A stretch of DNA of 64,000 nucleotides from Bolinopsis microptera (Eukaryota; Ctenophora; Tentaculata; Lobata; Bolinopsidae): positions 15,984,837 to 16,048,836 of the forward strand of contig NC_087081.1 in the NCBI RefSeq assembly GCF_026151205.1, read 5' to 3'. The position numbers were made by a program, and so were the translations under genes. Below, in pieces: positions 29,119 to 42,350 of the stretch. Positions within the stretch are counted from its first letter, which is position 1; each line of letters begins with the position of its first letter. The notes under the pieces were generated by a model, which saw only the letters and a program-made list of their open reading frames with translations, was not told the DNA's origin and did not search any database.

Positions 29119-32100
29119 ATACAGGCCTGAAAGTTTGATTCGGGTCGGAGGAAGCTCACAGGAGAAATCTTAACAAAACGAAAAGTTGTATTTTTAAAAC
29201 TCTGTCCCATTTTCAGATATGAAAATTTCTGAACACACATTTGACAGATTAGATGAAATTTTTGCCCACAAACCAATTAGTCAGTTAATTGATGATGGTG
29301 TGAAACCAAATTGGGGTACTGGAAGTCAAAATCTCGAAAAAAATTGCAAAATCATACTGTCCCATACTCTGTCCCATTTTCAGTTTTTGGAGCTGAAATT
29401 TCCAGGGCCGAAATTTTACAGTTTCGGCCGAATTTCTGACCTGCAACCAATTAGTCAGTCAACTATAGATGCCAAATGACACGATCGAGGTGCTAAACGT
29501 TTGATTTGGGTCGGAGGAAGCTCACAGGAGAAATCTTAACAAAACGAAAAGTTGTATTTTTAAAACTCTGTATTGATGATGGTATGAAACCAAATTGGGG
29601 TACTGGAAGTCAAAATCTCGAAAAAAATTGGAAAATCATACTGTCCCATACTCTGTCCCATTTTCAGTTTTTGGAGCTGAAATTTCCAGGGCCGAAATTT
29701 TACAGTTTCGGCCGAATTTCTGACCTGCAAACCAATTAGTAAGTCAACTATAGATGCCAAATGACACGATCGAGGTGCTGGAAATTTGATTTGGGTCGGA
29801 GGAAGCTCACAGGAGAAATCTTAAACAAAACGAAAAGTTGTATTTTTTAAAAACTCTGTCCCATTTTCAGATATGAAAATTTTTGAACGCACATTTGACA
29901 GATTGGATGAAATTTTTGCCCACAAACCAATTAGTCAGTTAATTGATGATGGTATGAAACCAAATTGGGATACTGGAAGTCAAATTCTCGAAAAAAATTG
30001 GAAAATCATACTGAATCATACTCTGTCCCATTTTCAGTTTTTGGACCTAAAATAATCCAGGGCCGAAATTTTACAGTTTCGGCCGAATTTCTGACCTGCA
30101 ACCAATTAGTCAGTCAACTATAGATGCCAAATGACACGATCGAGGTGCTGGAAATTTGATTTGGGTCGGAGGAAGCTCACAGGAGAAATCTTAACAAAAC
30201 GAAAAGTTGTATTTTTAAAACTCTGTCCCATTTTCAGATATGAAAATTTCTGAACGCACATTTGACAGATTGGATGAAATTTTTGCCCACAAACCAATTA
30301 GTCAGTTAATTGATGATGGTATGAAACCGAATTGGGGTACTGGAAATCAAAATCTCGGAAAAAATTGGAAAATCATACTGTCCCATACTCTGTCCCATTT
30401 TCAGTTTTTGGAGCTGAAATTTCCAGGGGCCGAAATTTTACAGTTTCGGCCCGATTTCTAACCCTCAAAAAATTTTATCAATATAATGCCAAAAAACTGG
30501 GTGTAAATTTGATTTTTGGGTCATTACCCCCCACAAAAAATCTAACAAAAAAATTGATTTAAAAAACCCCCCCATTTTCAAAAAAAATTTCAACCCCCTT
30601 TACAATTATAAAATTTTTACAAAACCTTATATAATTAGATTAGAAACCAAAGGGGACTAACAAAACCAAAAAAAATTTGGAAAAAACGTCCCTCTCTTTC
30701 CCCTTTTTTACTAAATTCACCATATTTTTCTTCCCAATTTCTCCTTACCCTTTGTCATCACTATAAACCCCAAAAAACAATAAATCTAAAATTTTTTGGG
30801 GGGGAAACCCGGGAAATCTTCAAAACAAAAAATTTTTTTTAAAACCATTATTGGTTGGAAAAAAATTGGGGTCTGAATCAAAATCCTTAAAAAACCCCAT
30901 ACCCCCATTTTAAGGGTTTTTATAAATTTTCCAACCAAATTTTAACCAAAATTTTACCTGCAAAAAAATTTCGCAAAAAAATCCAAAAAATAGGGGTGGG
31001 TTTTTTTCAAGGGCTTCCAAAAACAACAAAACAAAATTGTATTTTTAAAAAACGCCCATTTTCCCAAAATAAAATTTCTCGCACATTTAAGTTGGGGGAA
31101 ATCTTTCCCCCCAAAAAACCTTTCAGTTAAGAGAGGATTCCCCCCCCCCAAAATTTTATGGAATCAAAAATTTCCCCCCCCAATAAAATTTGGTTTTTGT
31201 CCCCAAACCTGTCCTTTCAGTTTTTTGGAGCTGAAATTTACAGGGCCGAAATTTTCCAAGTTTCCGGCCGAATTTCTGACCTGCACCCACTTAGTAAGTC
31301 AACCTATAGATGCCAAATGACACGATCGAGGTGCTGGAAGTTTGATTTGGGTCGGAGGAGCTCACAGGAGAATCTTAACAAAACGAAAAGTTGTATTTTA
31401 AAACTCTTTATAGATGATGGTATGAAACCAAATTGGGGTCTGGAAGTCAAAATCTCGAAAAAATTGGAAAATCATAGTGTCCCCCTACTCTGTCCCCATT
31501 CAGTTTTTGAGCTGAAATTTCCAGGCCGAAATTTTACAGTTTCGGCCGAATTTCTGACCTGCAACCAATTAGTCAGTCAACTATAGATGCCAAATGACAC
31601 GATCGAGTTGCTGGAACGTTGATTGGGTTCGGAGGAAGCTCACAGGAGAAATCTTAACAAAACGAAAAGTTGTATTTTAAAGCTCTGTCCCATTTTCAGA
31701 TATGAAAATTTCTGAACGCACATTTGACAGATTGGATGAAATTTTTGCCCACAAACCAATTAGTCAGTTAATTGATGATGGTATGAAACCAAATTGGGGT
31801 ACTGGAAGTCAAAATCTCGAAAAAAATTGGAAAATCATACTGTCCCATACTCTGTCCCATTTTCAGTTTTTGGAGCTGAAATTTCCAGGGCCGAAATTTT
31901 ACAGTTTCGGCCGAATTTCTGACCTGCAACCAATTAGTCAGTCAACTATAGATGCCAAATGACACGATCGAGGTGCTAAACGTTTGATTTGGGTCGGAGG
32001 AAGCTCACAGGAGAAATCTTAACAAAACGAAAAGTTGTATTTTTAAAGCTCTGTCCCATTTTCAGATATGAAAATTTCTGAACGCACATTTGACAGATTG

Positions 32101-34432
32101 GATGAGATTTTTGCCCAAAAACCAATTAGTCAGTTAATTGATGATGGTATGAAACCAAATTGGGGTACTGGAAGTCAAAATCTCGAAAAAAATTGGAAAA
32201 TCATACTGTCCCATACTCTGTCCCATTTTCAGTTTTTGGAGCTGAAATTTCCAGGGCCGAAATTTTAGAGTTTCGGCCGAATTTCTGACCTGCAACCAAT
32301 TAGTAAGTCAACTATAGATGCCAAATGACACGATCGAGGTGCTGGAAATTTGATTTGGGTCGGAGGAAGCTCACAGGAGAAATCTTAACAAAACGAAAAG
32401 TTGTATTTTTAAAACTCTGTCCCATTTTCAGATATGAAAATTTCTGAACGCACATTTGACAGATTGGATGAGATTTTTGCCCAAAAACCAATTAGTCAGT
32501 TAATTGATGATAGTATGAAACCAAATTGGGGTACTGGAAATCAAGATCTCGAAAAAAATTGGAAAATCATACTGTCCCATACTCTGTCCCATTTTCAGTT
32601 TTTGGAGCTGAAATTTCCAGGGCCGAAATTTTACAGTTTCGGCCGAATTTCTGACCTGCAACCAATTAGTCAGTCAACTATAGATGCCAAATGACACGAT
32701 CGAGGTGCTGGAAATTTGATTTGGGTCGGAGGAAGCTCACAGGAGAAATCTTAACAAAACGAAAAGTTGTATTTTTAAAACTCTGTCCCATTTTCAGATA
32801 TGAAAATTTCTGAACGCACATTTGACAGATTGGATGAGATTTTTGCCCAAAAACCAATTAGTCAGTTAATTGATGATGGTATGAAACCAAAATGGGGTAC
32901 TGGAAGTCAAAATCTCGAAAAAAATTGGAAAATCATACTGTCCCATACTCTGTCCCATTTTCAGTTTTTGGAGCTGAAATTTCCAGGGCTGAAATTTTTG
33001 AGTTTCGGCCGAATTTCTGACCTGCAACCAATTAGTAAGTCAACTATAGATGCCAAATGACACGATCGAGGTGCTGGAAATTTGATTTGGGTCGGAGGAA
33101 GCTCACAGGAGAAATCTTAACAAAACGAAAAGTTGTATTTTTAAAACTCTGTCCCATTTTCAGATATGAAAATTTCTGAACGCACATTTGACAGATTGGA
33201 TGAAATTTTTGCCCACAAACCAATTAGTCAGTTAATTGATGATGGTATGAAACCAAATTGGGGTACTGGAAGTCAAAATCTCGAAAAAAATTGGAAAATC
33301 TTACTGCCCCATACGGCATACTCTGTCCCATTTTCAGTTTTTGGAGCTGAAATTTCCAGGGCCGAAATTTTACAGTTTCGGCCGAATTTCTGACCTGCAA
33401 CCAATTAGTCAGTCAACTATAGATGCCAAATGACACGATCGAGGTGCTAAACGTTTGATTTGGGTCGGAGGAAGCTCACAGGAGAAATCTTAACAAAACG
33501 AAAAGTTGTATTTTTAAAGCTCTGTCCCATTTTCAGAAGTGAAAATTTCTGAACGCACATTTGACAGATTGGATGAAATTTTTGCCCACAAACCAATTAG
33601 TCAGTTAATTGATGATGGTGTGAAACCAAATTGGGGTACTGGAAGTCAAAATCTCGAAAAAAATTGGAAAATCATACTGTCCCATACTCTGTTATGTCCC
33701 ATTTTCAGTTTTTGGAGCTGAAATTTCCAGGGCCGAAATTTAACAGTTTCTGCCGAATTTCTGACCTGCAACCAATTAGTCAGTCAACTACAGATGCCAA
33801 ATGACACGATCGAGGTGCTAAAAGTTTGATTTGGGTCGGAGGAAGCTCACAGGAGAAATCTTAACAAAACGAAAAGTTGTATTTTTAAAACTCTGTATTG
33901 ATGATGGTATGAAACCAAATTGGGGTACTGGAAGTCAAAATCTCGAAAAAAATTGGAAAATCATACTGTCCCATACTCTGTCCCATTTTCAGTTTTTGGA
34001 GCTGAAATTTCCAGGGCCGAAATTTTACAGTTTCGGCCGAATTTCTGACCTGCAACCAATTAGTCAGTCAAATATAGATGCCAAATGACACGATCGAGGT
34101 GCTGGAAGTTTGATTTGGGTCGGAGGAAGCTCACAGGAGAAATCTTAACAAAACGAAAAGTTGTATTTTTAAAACTCTGTCCCATTTTCAGATATGAAAA
34201 TTTCTGAACGCACATTTGACAGATTGGATGAAATTTTTGCCCACAAACCAATTAGTCAGTTAATTGATGATGGTGTGAAACCAAATTGGGGTATTGGAAG
34301 TCAAAATCTCGAATAAAATTGGAAAATCATACTGTCCCATACTCTGTCCCATTTTCAGTTTTTGGAGCTGAAATTTCCAGGGCCGAAATTTTACAGTTTC
34401 GGCCGAATTTCTGACCTGCAACCAATTAGTCA
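29119..34432. repeat. 366-bp satellite array, about 14 units
   Basis: Full units repeat exactly every 366 bp in the clean part (ATATGAAAATTTCTGAACGC at 31702, 32068, 32434, 32800 and 33166). Short units lacking about 92 bp occur near 29.5, 31.4 and 33.85 kb, joined at the same point (CTCTGT then ATTGATGATGG). Each unit holds ACTCTGTCCCATTTTCAG twice, an internal duplication. Since 366 is divisible by three, an 86-codon frame (MKISERTFDRLDEIFAHKPI) recurs; its substitutions give no clear sign of protein constraint. Units are very similar, implying recent homogenisation. Confidence 0.93.
30450..31260. other. Degraded patch in the satellite, likely assembly error
   Basis: Here the 366-bp unit is recognisable but badly distorted. 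Homopolymers are expanded (runs of A, C and T of 5-10 bases), single bases are missing throughout, and the order of landmarks is still that of the unit. Units on both sides are nearly perfect. This pattern is typical of unpolished noisy long-read consensus rather than of mutation. Confidence 0.7.
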
Positions 34433-36353
34433 TATTTTTGGGCGTTCGTGTAGTGTTTTGTTTCCGAGTTTCAACATCTTTTCAGTTTCAACGAGTCAGC
34501 TAGAAACTTGATCTTTATTTCCAGACTTTCATAATGATCATTAAACTCACAACAGCTGGAATAAAATAAGTTAACCTTTTTTCTGGCTCACTTGTGGGCT
34601 GCTTCAGAAGGCTATACTATATATAACTGTCTAATTGAATAATTGGAAGAGAACTCCATCAGGCCTAGCTGAACCAAGCGGGGATTTGATATACTTTTCA
34701 CAAGCAAGAGCCACTTTGGTCTACTTGCTGTGAGGTGTCTCAGCTACGCCTACATGGGTTGGGGGTCCCCACTTTTATTTTCTTTTGGCTTTGCTGTTTG
34801 GTCTGCACTGATCACCATTATTTAGGACTCGACATGATTTAGTGTTTTACTGTGTGGGAGCTTGGGAGTAACTCTTAGAGGGAATATCTTCGATAAGATT
34901 TGCAAGGGTTTTGCAGTTCCCGCTCTCATTAGCGATTCATCAAGAGCGCTTTTTCTATGGGATTTATTTTCGTTGACTCACATATTGCGTAGTCTGAACT
35001 CTGATATCATTGTGGTAATTTAATTTCCCGAAGCTGCAAGAGTTTGCAGTTTTTAATTCCCGGGTGCAGATAATTATATAAACTTAAAATAGAATTAAAG
35101 TAGATGTACCAAGCGCTTAAGGGCCGTTGCAATCTATAAATCAATTTTATATTCGAGAAACTCTTTAGTCTCGTCTAATAGACAATGTCCTTGGCAACAC
35201 GATTTCCGATCTACTCTAATTTAAAACGTTTAAAATGATACTTCATGCTTGACCCGTGCTGTTCTCTAGAACTATAAGGATGTGAATCTAATCTCACATA
35301 TATATTCAGAAAAACCGGTTTTACTCTGAGATAAGACGCTTGTGAATGGCCATTGCAGCAGAGTGCTGTGTCACGGGGGCATGTCTCGTGACTACGTCAC
35401 TCGAATACCACGTGCTAACTAACTTATACTAACTTCCCTAACTTATAACTAACTTATAACTAACTTATAAACAACTTATAACTAACTTATAACTAACTTC
35501 CTTAACTTATAACTAAGGTTATATATCAGTCACTCATATGAGAGCTGGCAATACACATCGGGATTGTGGTGCTGAACTCTGCCATATTCTTTGCATCAAG
35601 AGATATATATAGTCGCGTGGGTGATCATGTGACCCACGTGCTTGAATGATCATGTGACAATGATTTCATGTACTTGAAGCGACTGACAAGGTACGTGATA
35701 AATTGATAGTGGTAATATCTTGCAGCTCTCCGCGTCGAAGAACCTGCTCGATCGCCTGTACCAGGGCTGTCAATGTCCGTGAGGTAGTTGAGCCGCTTCA
35801 GTTGTGATTAGAAGATAAGGATAAGATTTGATTTTGATAGTTACTTAGTAACAGCCGTTACCAGCTGTCACCCGATGGTAGAACTATAGGGTGCATTTAT
35901 AGGGTGCATTTGTAGGGGCTATAGTGAGCGAGAAGCTATACATGTGTGAGGTGATAACCAATTTCAATAAGTATGGTTGAGTGCACTAATGTTCACTTGT
36001 CACGCCGTGTTGCATTTTAAAGAGCTTGACGGGCCGCCCCATTGGAAGAGCTCCTATGCGGGCAAGAGATAATGCCTAGATGACACATTTACTATCTTGT
36101 GGGTGACCTGACAACTATGGATGAATCCGTGTGGCATGTCATGTAATGTTGATACCGTAATCTTTCAGCAGAGTTCACCAACGTACTCAAGATAAAAGTT
36201 AAACTTAGTTATGGTAAATAAGGAATATAAATGAAGGTCCTTAAATCGCCTCGACTCAGGGATATCATCCATACCATTACACTACAACTGGTGAATAAGA
36301 ACTAAATGAAATCCACCATGTTCGCCTTGACACAGCGAAACCCATCTATAACA
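34433..36353. other. Intergenic region, no gene seen
   Basis: Contains short tandem TAACTTATAACTAAC words at about 35409-35515 and CACGTG-containing words near 35410 and 35636. No ORF with recognisable content. Nothing supports a transcript. Confidence 0.45.
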
Positions 36354-39300
36354 CCTAGGAAGTAAAGTTGAAACCGAAAGATCGAGGCAATCGAACAAGT
36401 ACTAGTAGGTACTAACACAATTTTCAGATAGAAATGTTCGTTGCAATATGTTTATTGCAGCTTTGCAACTTGAGCGTAAGAAGCAAAGTACGAAAAAACA
36501 CAGCAGGCAAGCAACTCATTTTGGTGACTATTCCTCATTTAACTGCTAACGTTGCACGAGAAATCGATTTTAGTTGGTTTTACAGCCCAATAACGCTTTT
36601 ACGCTTCCTTATTCCTGAAAATTATTATGTTACTCAAACAAACAACCTCGCTCTAGTCCTAATGCTCTCTGGTCCTGAATTTATCTCTCTGATCCTGACT
36701 CTCTCTCTGATCCTGACTCTCTCTCTGGACCTGACTCTCTTTCTGGTCCTGACTCTCTCTCTGGTCCTGACTCTCTCTCTGGTCCTGACTCTCTCTCTGG
36801 TCCTGACTCTCTCTCTGGTCCTGACTCTCTCTCTCTCTGGTCCTGACTCTCTCTCTTATCCTGACTCTCTCTCTCTGGTTCTGACTCTCTCTCTCTGGTC
36901 CTACCCCGTATGATTTTGGGCCTCGCTCTGGTCCTGACTCACTCTCTCTGGTACTGACTACTGCCTCTCTATGGTTTTGGGCCTCGCTCTGGTTCTAACT
37001 CTCTCTAGTCCTGACTCTCTCTATGGTCCTGACTCTCTCTCTGGTCCTGACTCTCTCTCTCTCTGGTCGGTCCTGGCTCTCTCTCTGGTCCTGACTCTCT
37101 CTCTGGTCCTGACTCTCTCTCTGGTCCTGACTCTCTCTCTCTCTGGTCCTGACTCTCTCTCTTATCCTGACTATCTCTCTGGTTCTGACTCTCTCTCTCT
37201 CTCTGGTCCTACCTCTGTATGATTTTGGGCCTCGCTCTGGTCCTGACTCTCTCTGGTCCTGACTCTCTCTGGTCCTGACTCTCTTTGCTTCTTTGGTCCT
37301 GACTCCCTCTCTCTGGTACTGACTACTGCCTCTCTATGGTTTTGGGCCTCGCTCTGGTTTTGGGCCTCGCTCTGGTTCTCTCTCTCTCTGGTCCGGACAC
37401 TCTCTGGTCCTGACTGTCTTTGGTCCTAACTCTCTCTGGTCCTGACTCTCTCTATGGTCCTGACTCTCTCTCTGGTCCTGACTCTCTCTCTCTCTCTCTG
37501 GTCGGTCCTGGCTCTCTCACTGGTCCTGACTCTCTCTCTGGTCCTGACTCTCTCTCTGGTCCTGACTCTCTCTCTCTCTCTGGTCCTGACTCTCTCTCTT
37601 ATCCTGACTATCTCTCTGGTTCTGACTCTCTCTCTGGTCCTACCTCTGTATAATTTTGGGCCTCGCTCTGGTCCTGACTCTCTCTGGTCCTGACTCTCTC
37701 TGGTCCTGACTCTCTTTGCTTCTTTGGTCCTGACTCCCTCTCTCTGGTACTGACTACTGCCTCTCTATGGTTTTGGGCCTCGCTCTGGTTTTGGGCCTCG
37801 CTCTGGTTCTCTCTCTCTCTGGTCCGGACACTCTCTGGTCCTGACTGTCTTTGGTCCTAACTCTCTCTGGTCCTGACTCTCTCTATGGTCCTGACTCTCT
37901 CTCTGGTCCTGACTCTCTCTCTCTCTGGTCCTGACTCTCTCTCTTATCCTGACTATCTCTCTGGTTCTGACTCTCTCTCTGGTCCTACCTCTGTATGATT
38001 TTGGGCCTCGCTCTGGTCCTGACTCTCTCTGGTCCTGACTCTCTCTGGTCCTGACTCTCTTTGCTTCTTTGGTCCTGACTCCCTCTCTCTGGTACTGACT
38101 ACTGCCTCTCTATGGTTTTGGGCCTCGCTCTGGTTTTGGGCCTCGCTCTGGTTCTCTCTCTCTCTGGTCCGGACACTCTCTGGTCCTGACTGTCTTTGGT
38201 CCTAACTCTCTCTGGTCCTGACTGTCTCTGATCCTGACTGTCTCTTGTCCTGACTGTCTCTGGTCCTGACTCTCTCTCTCTCTGGTCCTGACTCTCTCTG
38301 GGTTTCAGACTTGCTCTGGTCCTGACTCTCTCTCTTGTCTTAACTATCTCTCTCTGGTCCTGACTCTCTCTCTCTGGTCCTGACTCTCTCTCTTGTCTTA
38401 ACTATCTCTCTCTGGTCCTGACTCTCTCTCTGGTCCTGCCTCTCTATGATTTTGGGCCTCGCTCTGGTCCTGACTCTCTCTGGTCATGACTCTCTCTCTC
38501 TCTCTCTGGTCTTGACTCTCTCTCTCTGGTCCCGACTCTCTCTGGTCCTGACTCTCTCTCTGGTCCTGACTCTCTTTGGTCCTAACTCTCTCTCTGGTCC
38601 TGACTGTCTCTGGTCCTGAGTGTCTCTTGTCCTGGCTGTCTCTGGTCCTGACTCTCTCTGGTCCTGATTCTCTCTGGTCCTGACTCTCTCTCTGGTCCTG
38701 AATCTCTTTGTGTTTCAGACTTGCTTCGGTCCTGACTCTCTCTCTGGTCTTGAGCCTCTATCTGGTCCTGACTCTCTCTCTCTGGTCCTGACTTTCTCTC
38801 TCTGGTCCTGCCTCTCTATGATTTTGGGCCTCGCTCTGGTCCTGACTCTCTCTGATCCTGAATCTCTCTGGTCCTGACTATCTCTCTGGTCCTGACTCTC
38901 TCTCTCTGGTCCTACCTCTGTATGATTTTGGGCCTCGCTCTGGTCCTGACTCTCTCTGGTCCTGACTCTCTCTGGTCCTGACTCTCTTTGGCCCTGACTC
39001 CCTCTCTTTGGTACTGACTACTGCCTCTCTATGGTTTTGGGCCTCGCTCTGGTTCTAACTCTCTCTAGTCCTGACTCTCTCTATGGTCCTGACTCTCTCT
39101 CTGGTCCTGACTCTCTCTCTCTGGTCGGTCCTGGCTCTCTCTCTGGTCCTGACTCTCTCTCTGGTCCTGACTCTCTCTCTGGTCCTGACTCTCTCTCTCT
39201 CTGGTCCTGACTCTCTCTCTTATCCTGACTATCTCTCTGGTTCTGACTCTCTCTCTCTGGTCCTACCTCTGTATGATTTTGGGCCTCGCTCTGGTCCTGA

Positions 39301-40460
39301 CTCTCTCTGGTCCTGACTCTCTCTGGTCCTGACTCTCTTTGCTTCTTTGGTCCTGACTCCCTCTCTCTGGTACTGACTACTGCCTCTCTATGGTTTTGGG
39401 CCTCGCTCTGGTTTTGGGCCTCGCTCTGGTTCTCTCTCTCTCTGGTCCGGACACTCTCTGGTCCTGACTGTCTTTGGTCCTAACTCTCTCTGGTCCTGAC
39501 TGTCTCTGATCCTGACTGTCTCTTGTCCTGACTGTCTCTGGTCCTGACTCTCTCTGGTCCTGACTCTTTCTGGTCCTGACTCTCTCTCTCTCTGGTCCTG
39601 ACTCTCTCTGGGTTTCAGACTTGCTCTGGTCCTGACTCTCTCTTGTCTTAACTATCTCTCTCTGGTCCTGACTCTCTCTCTCTGGTCCTGACTCTCTCTC
39701 TTGTCTTAACTATCTCTCTCTGGTCCTGACTCTCTCTCTCTGGTCCTGCCTCTCTATGATTTTGGGCCTCGCTCTGGTCCTGACTCTCTCTGGTCATGAC
39801 TCTCTCTCTCTCTCTGGTCTTGACTCTCTCTCTGGTCCCGACTCTCTCTGGTCCTGACTCTCTCTCTGGTCCTGACTCTCTCTCTGGTCCTGACTCTCTT
39901 TGGTCCTAACTCTCTCTCTGGTCCTGACTGTCTCTGGTCCTGAGTGTCTCTTGTCCTGGCTGTCTCTGGTCCTGACTCTCTCTCTCTGGTCCTGAATCTC
40001 TTTGTGTTTCAGACTTGCTTTGGTCCTGACTCTCTCTCTGGTCTTGAGCCTCTATCTGGTCCTGACTCTCTCTCTCTGGTCCTGACTTTCTCTCTCTGGT
40101 CCTGCCTCTCTATGATTTTGGGCCTCGCTCTGGTCCTGACTCTCTCTGATCCTGAATCTCTCTGGTCCTGACTATCTCTCTGGTCCTGACTCTCTCTCTG
40201 TTCTCTAATGAAGCGTAAAAGCGTTATTGGGCTGTAAAACCAACTAAAATCGATTTCTCGTGCAACGTTAGCAGTTAAATGAGGAATAGTCACCAAAATG
40301 AGTTGCTTGCCTGCTGTGTTTTTTCGTACTTTGCTCTTTACTTCGCTCAAGTTGCAAAGCTGCAATAAACATATTGCAACGAACATTTCTATCTGAAAAT
40401 TGTGTTACTACCTACTTGTTCGATTGCCTCGATCTTTCGGTTTCAGCTTAACTCCCTAGG
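36354..40460. mobile_element. Foldback-like element: 255-bp inverted repeats around a CT-rich satellite
   Basis: The left arm (36354-36610) and right arm (40206-40460) are inverted copies, differing by few changes and small indels, and both start outward at CCTAGG. The inside is almost only satellite. Both arms contain an open frame beginning MFVAICLLQLCNL reading inward, conserved because the arms are duplicates. No transposase is present and no target duplication is clear. A diverged relative of the arm sequence lies at 46262-46325. It may be a foldback transposon, or a satellite inversion by gene conversion. Confidence 0.65.
36655..40203. repeat. Pyrimidine-rich satellite (CTCTCTGGTCCTGA), 3.5 kb
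   Basis: The core unit of about 16-18 bp is GGTCCTGACTCTCTCT. Higher-order units of about 0.35-0.5 kb are marked by GATTTTGGGCCTCGCTCTGG and GCCTCTCTATGG. The + strand is strongly C/T-rich, so ORFs full of L, S and T arise in several frames without being genes. Strand asymmetry of this length can favour triplex structure. Confidence 0.92.
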
Positions 40461-41736
40461 TCATATCATGAGTAGAACCATAGGTGATAGGATCAAAATA
40501 TATGTTGCTTGTTGCTCGTATTAACTATTAACAAGAATTGCGCCGGTTAGCGGACGCTAGATTTCCATCGACCGTAGGCATTACCTTTTGTCGATCGTTT
40601 AAATTTATGTTTGCAAAAATAATTAATAATGTTTCTTCATTCTACATTATTGGCCCCTACGAGGTAGGAAGTGGAAAGGTTGCCTTTATCATGTTTGCGT
40701 GTGAATATAAAAATAAAGCTTCTAATGTATGCCGTCAGTCGCGCAGAGAATATTTTAAACAGTGTTTGAAAAGCCGCGCGGCATGATGATGTCTGACTAA
40801 AATAGTCTGAGGCGCAGGAGTTGTTTCGCGTTGGATAAAAACTCTTCACGTGTTTTGAGTTGGGGTGTGGGTGGCACAGGTGCTAGGGTCGCGTGATCGA
40901 ACAATTATAGAAGGAAACGTTATATTGTCTCCCCTTCTTTTGCAACAGTCATGACGTAGCAGGCCATCTTTAAGTTAATAAACTGTACCAATACAAATGG
41001 TTTTATTTGGTAAGACTCAGTGGTATTGTAAAATTGACATACTTGTACGGGGCATGGTTTGTAAGATTATGTTATCATAAATATTTCATACATTCGCTGT
41101 AAACGTTCTTTAATGTTTAATTTGAGCAACAATGAAACAACTAATTGAAGAAATAAATTTTAAGTAATATTGAACAGAACATGAACTATTAATGAAAACC
41201 ATTAGACAGATCAAATGACAAGAAACTACTTTTATCATTTAAAAAAGTTGTATATTCTTAATTCTTCTTGACATCTCAATTATATTGGTCATGGGAACCT
41301 AGATTTCTTTACTGAATCTATTCGGACAGATAAACCCTTAACCCCGCAGTAAGTTTACTGAAACATTCAGTCGATTGTATTACTATAAATATCCAGATCC
41401 TCACGGGAGGTTGCACTGGGCGGTTTGGAATGAATACGGGGTAGTCGAAGTTAAGCAGTATGCACTTTTGTTTAAGCTTAGTCTTTAATGATAAACAGAT
41501 TGAGTGGATATCGATATACATTTGAAGACTTATATTAGTCGAATTGTAGGTTAAAATGCCGTTCCTAACTTGTCATGGTTAAATAAATTGATACGAGGAT
41601 GGATACGTGTAATTGTAGAATGAGGAGTTGTTGGTTTTCGCATCAGATTACGTCAGCGGTAGGAAAATAATTCCTGTTGAAAGTCTGCTGATTGGGATCC
41701 CTCTTTAACGTTTGCAATTTTAGTTCTGATATGCAC
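40461..41736. other. Intergenic, no gene seen
   Basis: Scattered short frames only, none with a domain. A GC-rich patch at about 40855-40900 is the only compositional feature. Confidence 0.4.
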
Positions 41737-42350
41737 AAACAAATGATGTGGTGGTGGTTGTTATTGTTGACAAACACAGACAAATGATGTGGTGGTTGTA
41801 ACTGTTGTTAGTGTTGATAAACACAGACAAATGATGTGGTGGTGGTTGTTAGTGTTGACATGCACAGACAAATGATGTGGTGGTGGTTGTTAGTGTTGAC
41901 ATGCACAGACAAATGATGTGGTGGTGGTTGTTAGTGTTGACAAACACAGAGAAATGATGTGGTGGTTGTTGTTAGTGTTGATAAACACAGACAAATGATG
42001 TGGTGGTTGTTGTTAGTGTTGATAAACACAGACAAATGATGTGGTGGTTGTAACTGTTGTTAGTGTTGATAAACACAGACAAATGATGTGGTGGTTGTAA
42101 CTGTTGTTAGTGTTGATAAACACAGACAAATGATGTGGTGGTGGTTGTTAGTGTTGACATGCACAGACAAATGATGTGGTGGTGGTTGTTAGTGTTGACA
42201 TGCACAGACAAATGATGTGGTGGTGGTTGTTAGTGTTGACAAACACAGAGAAATGATGTGGTGGTGGTTGTTAGTGTTGACAAACACTTCCAAATGATGT
42301 GGTGGTGGTTGTTAGTGTTCAAAAACACTTACATATGATGTGGTGGTGGT
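41737..42350. repeat. Minisatellite with unit of about 41-47 bp, about 14 copies
   Basis: The unit is ACAAATGATGTGGTGGTGG, then TTGTTAGTGTTGACA(A/T)(A/G)CACAG. Variants add TAACTG or lose one GGT, so length varies; variant types recur in the same order, suggesting block duplication. The last two copies are diverged. Confidence 0.9.

Noticed and set aside
29219..34088. Recurrent 60-86-codon frames in the 366-bp satellite
   Set aside because: Period divisible by three preserves the frame passively; no promoter, domain or evidence of constraint.
36434..40386. Leu/Ser/Thr-rich and Arg/Glu/Gln-rich frames in the CT satellite, and the MFVAIC frame in both arms
   Set aside because: Low-complexity translation of a satellite; the arm frame is duplicated only because the arms are inverted copies, and it runs into satellite.
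41737..42350. Regular spaced repeats considered as a CRISPR-like array
   Set aside because: Whole units repeat, there are no unique spacers, and the context is eukaryotic.
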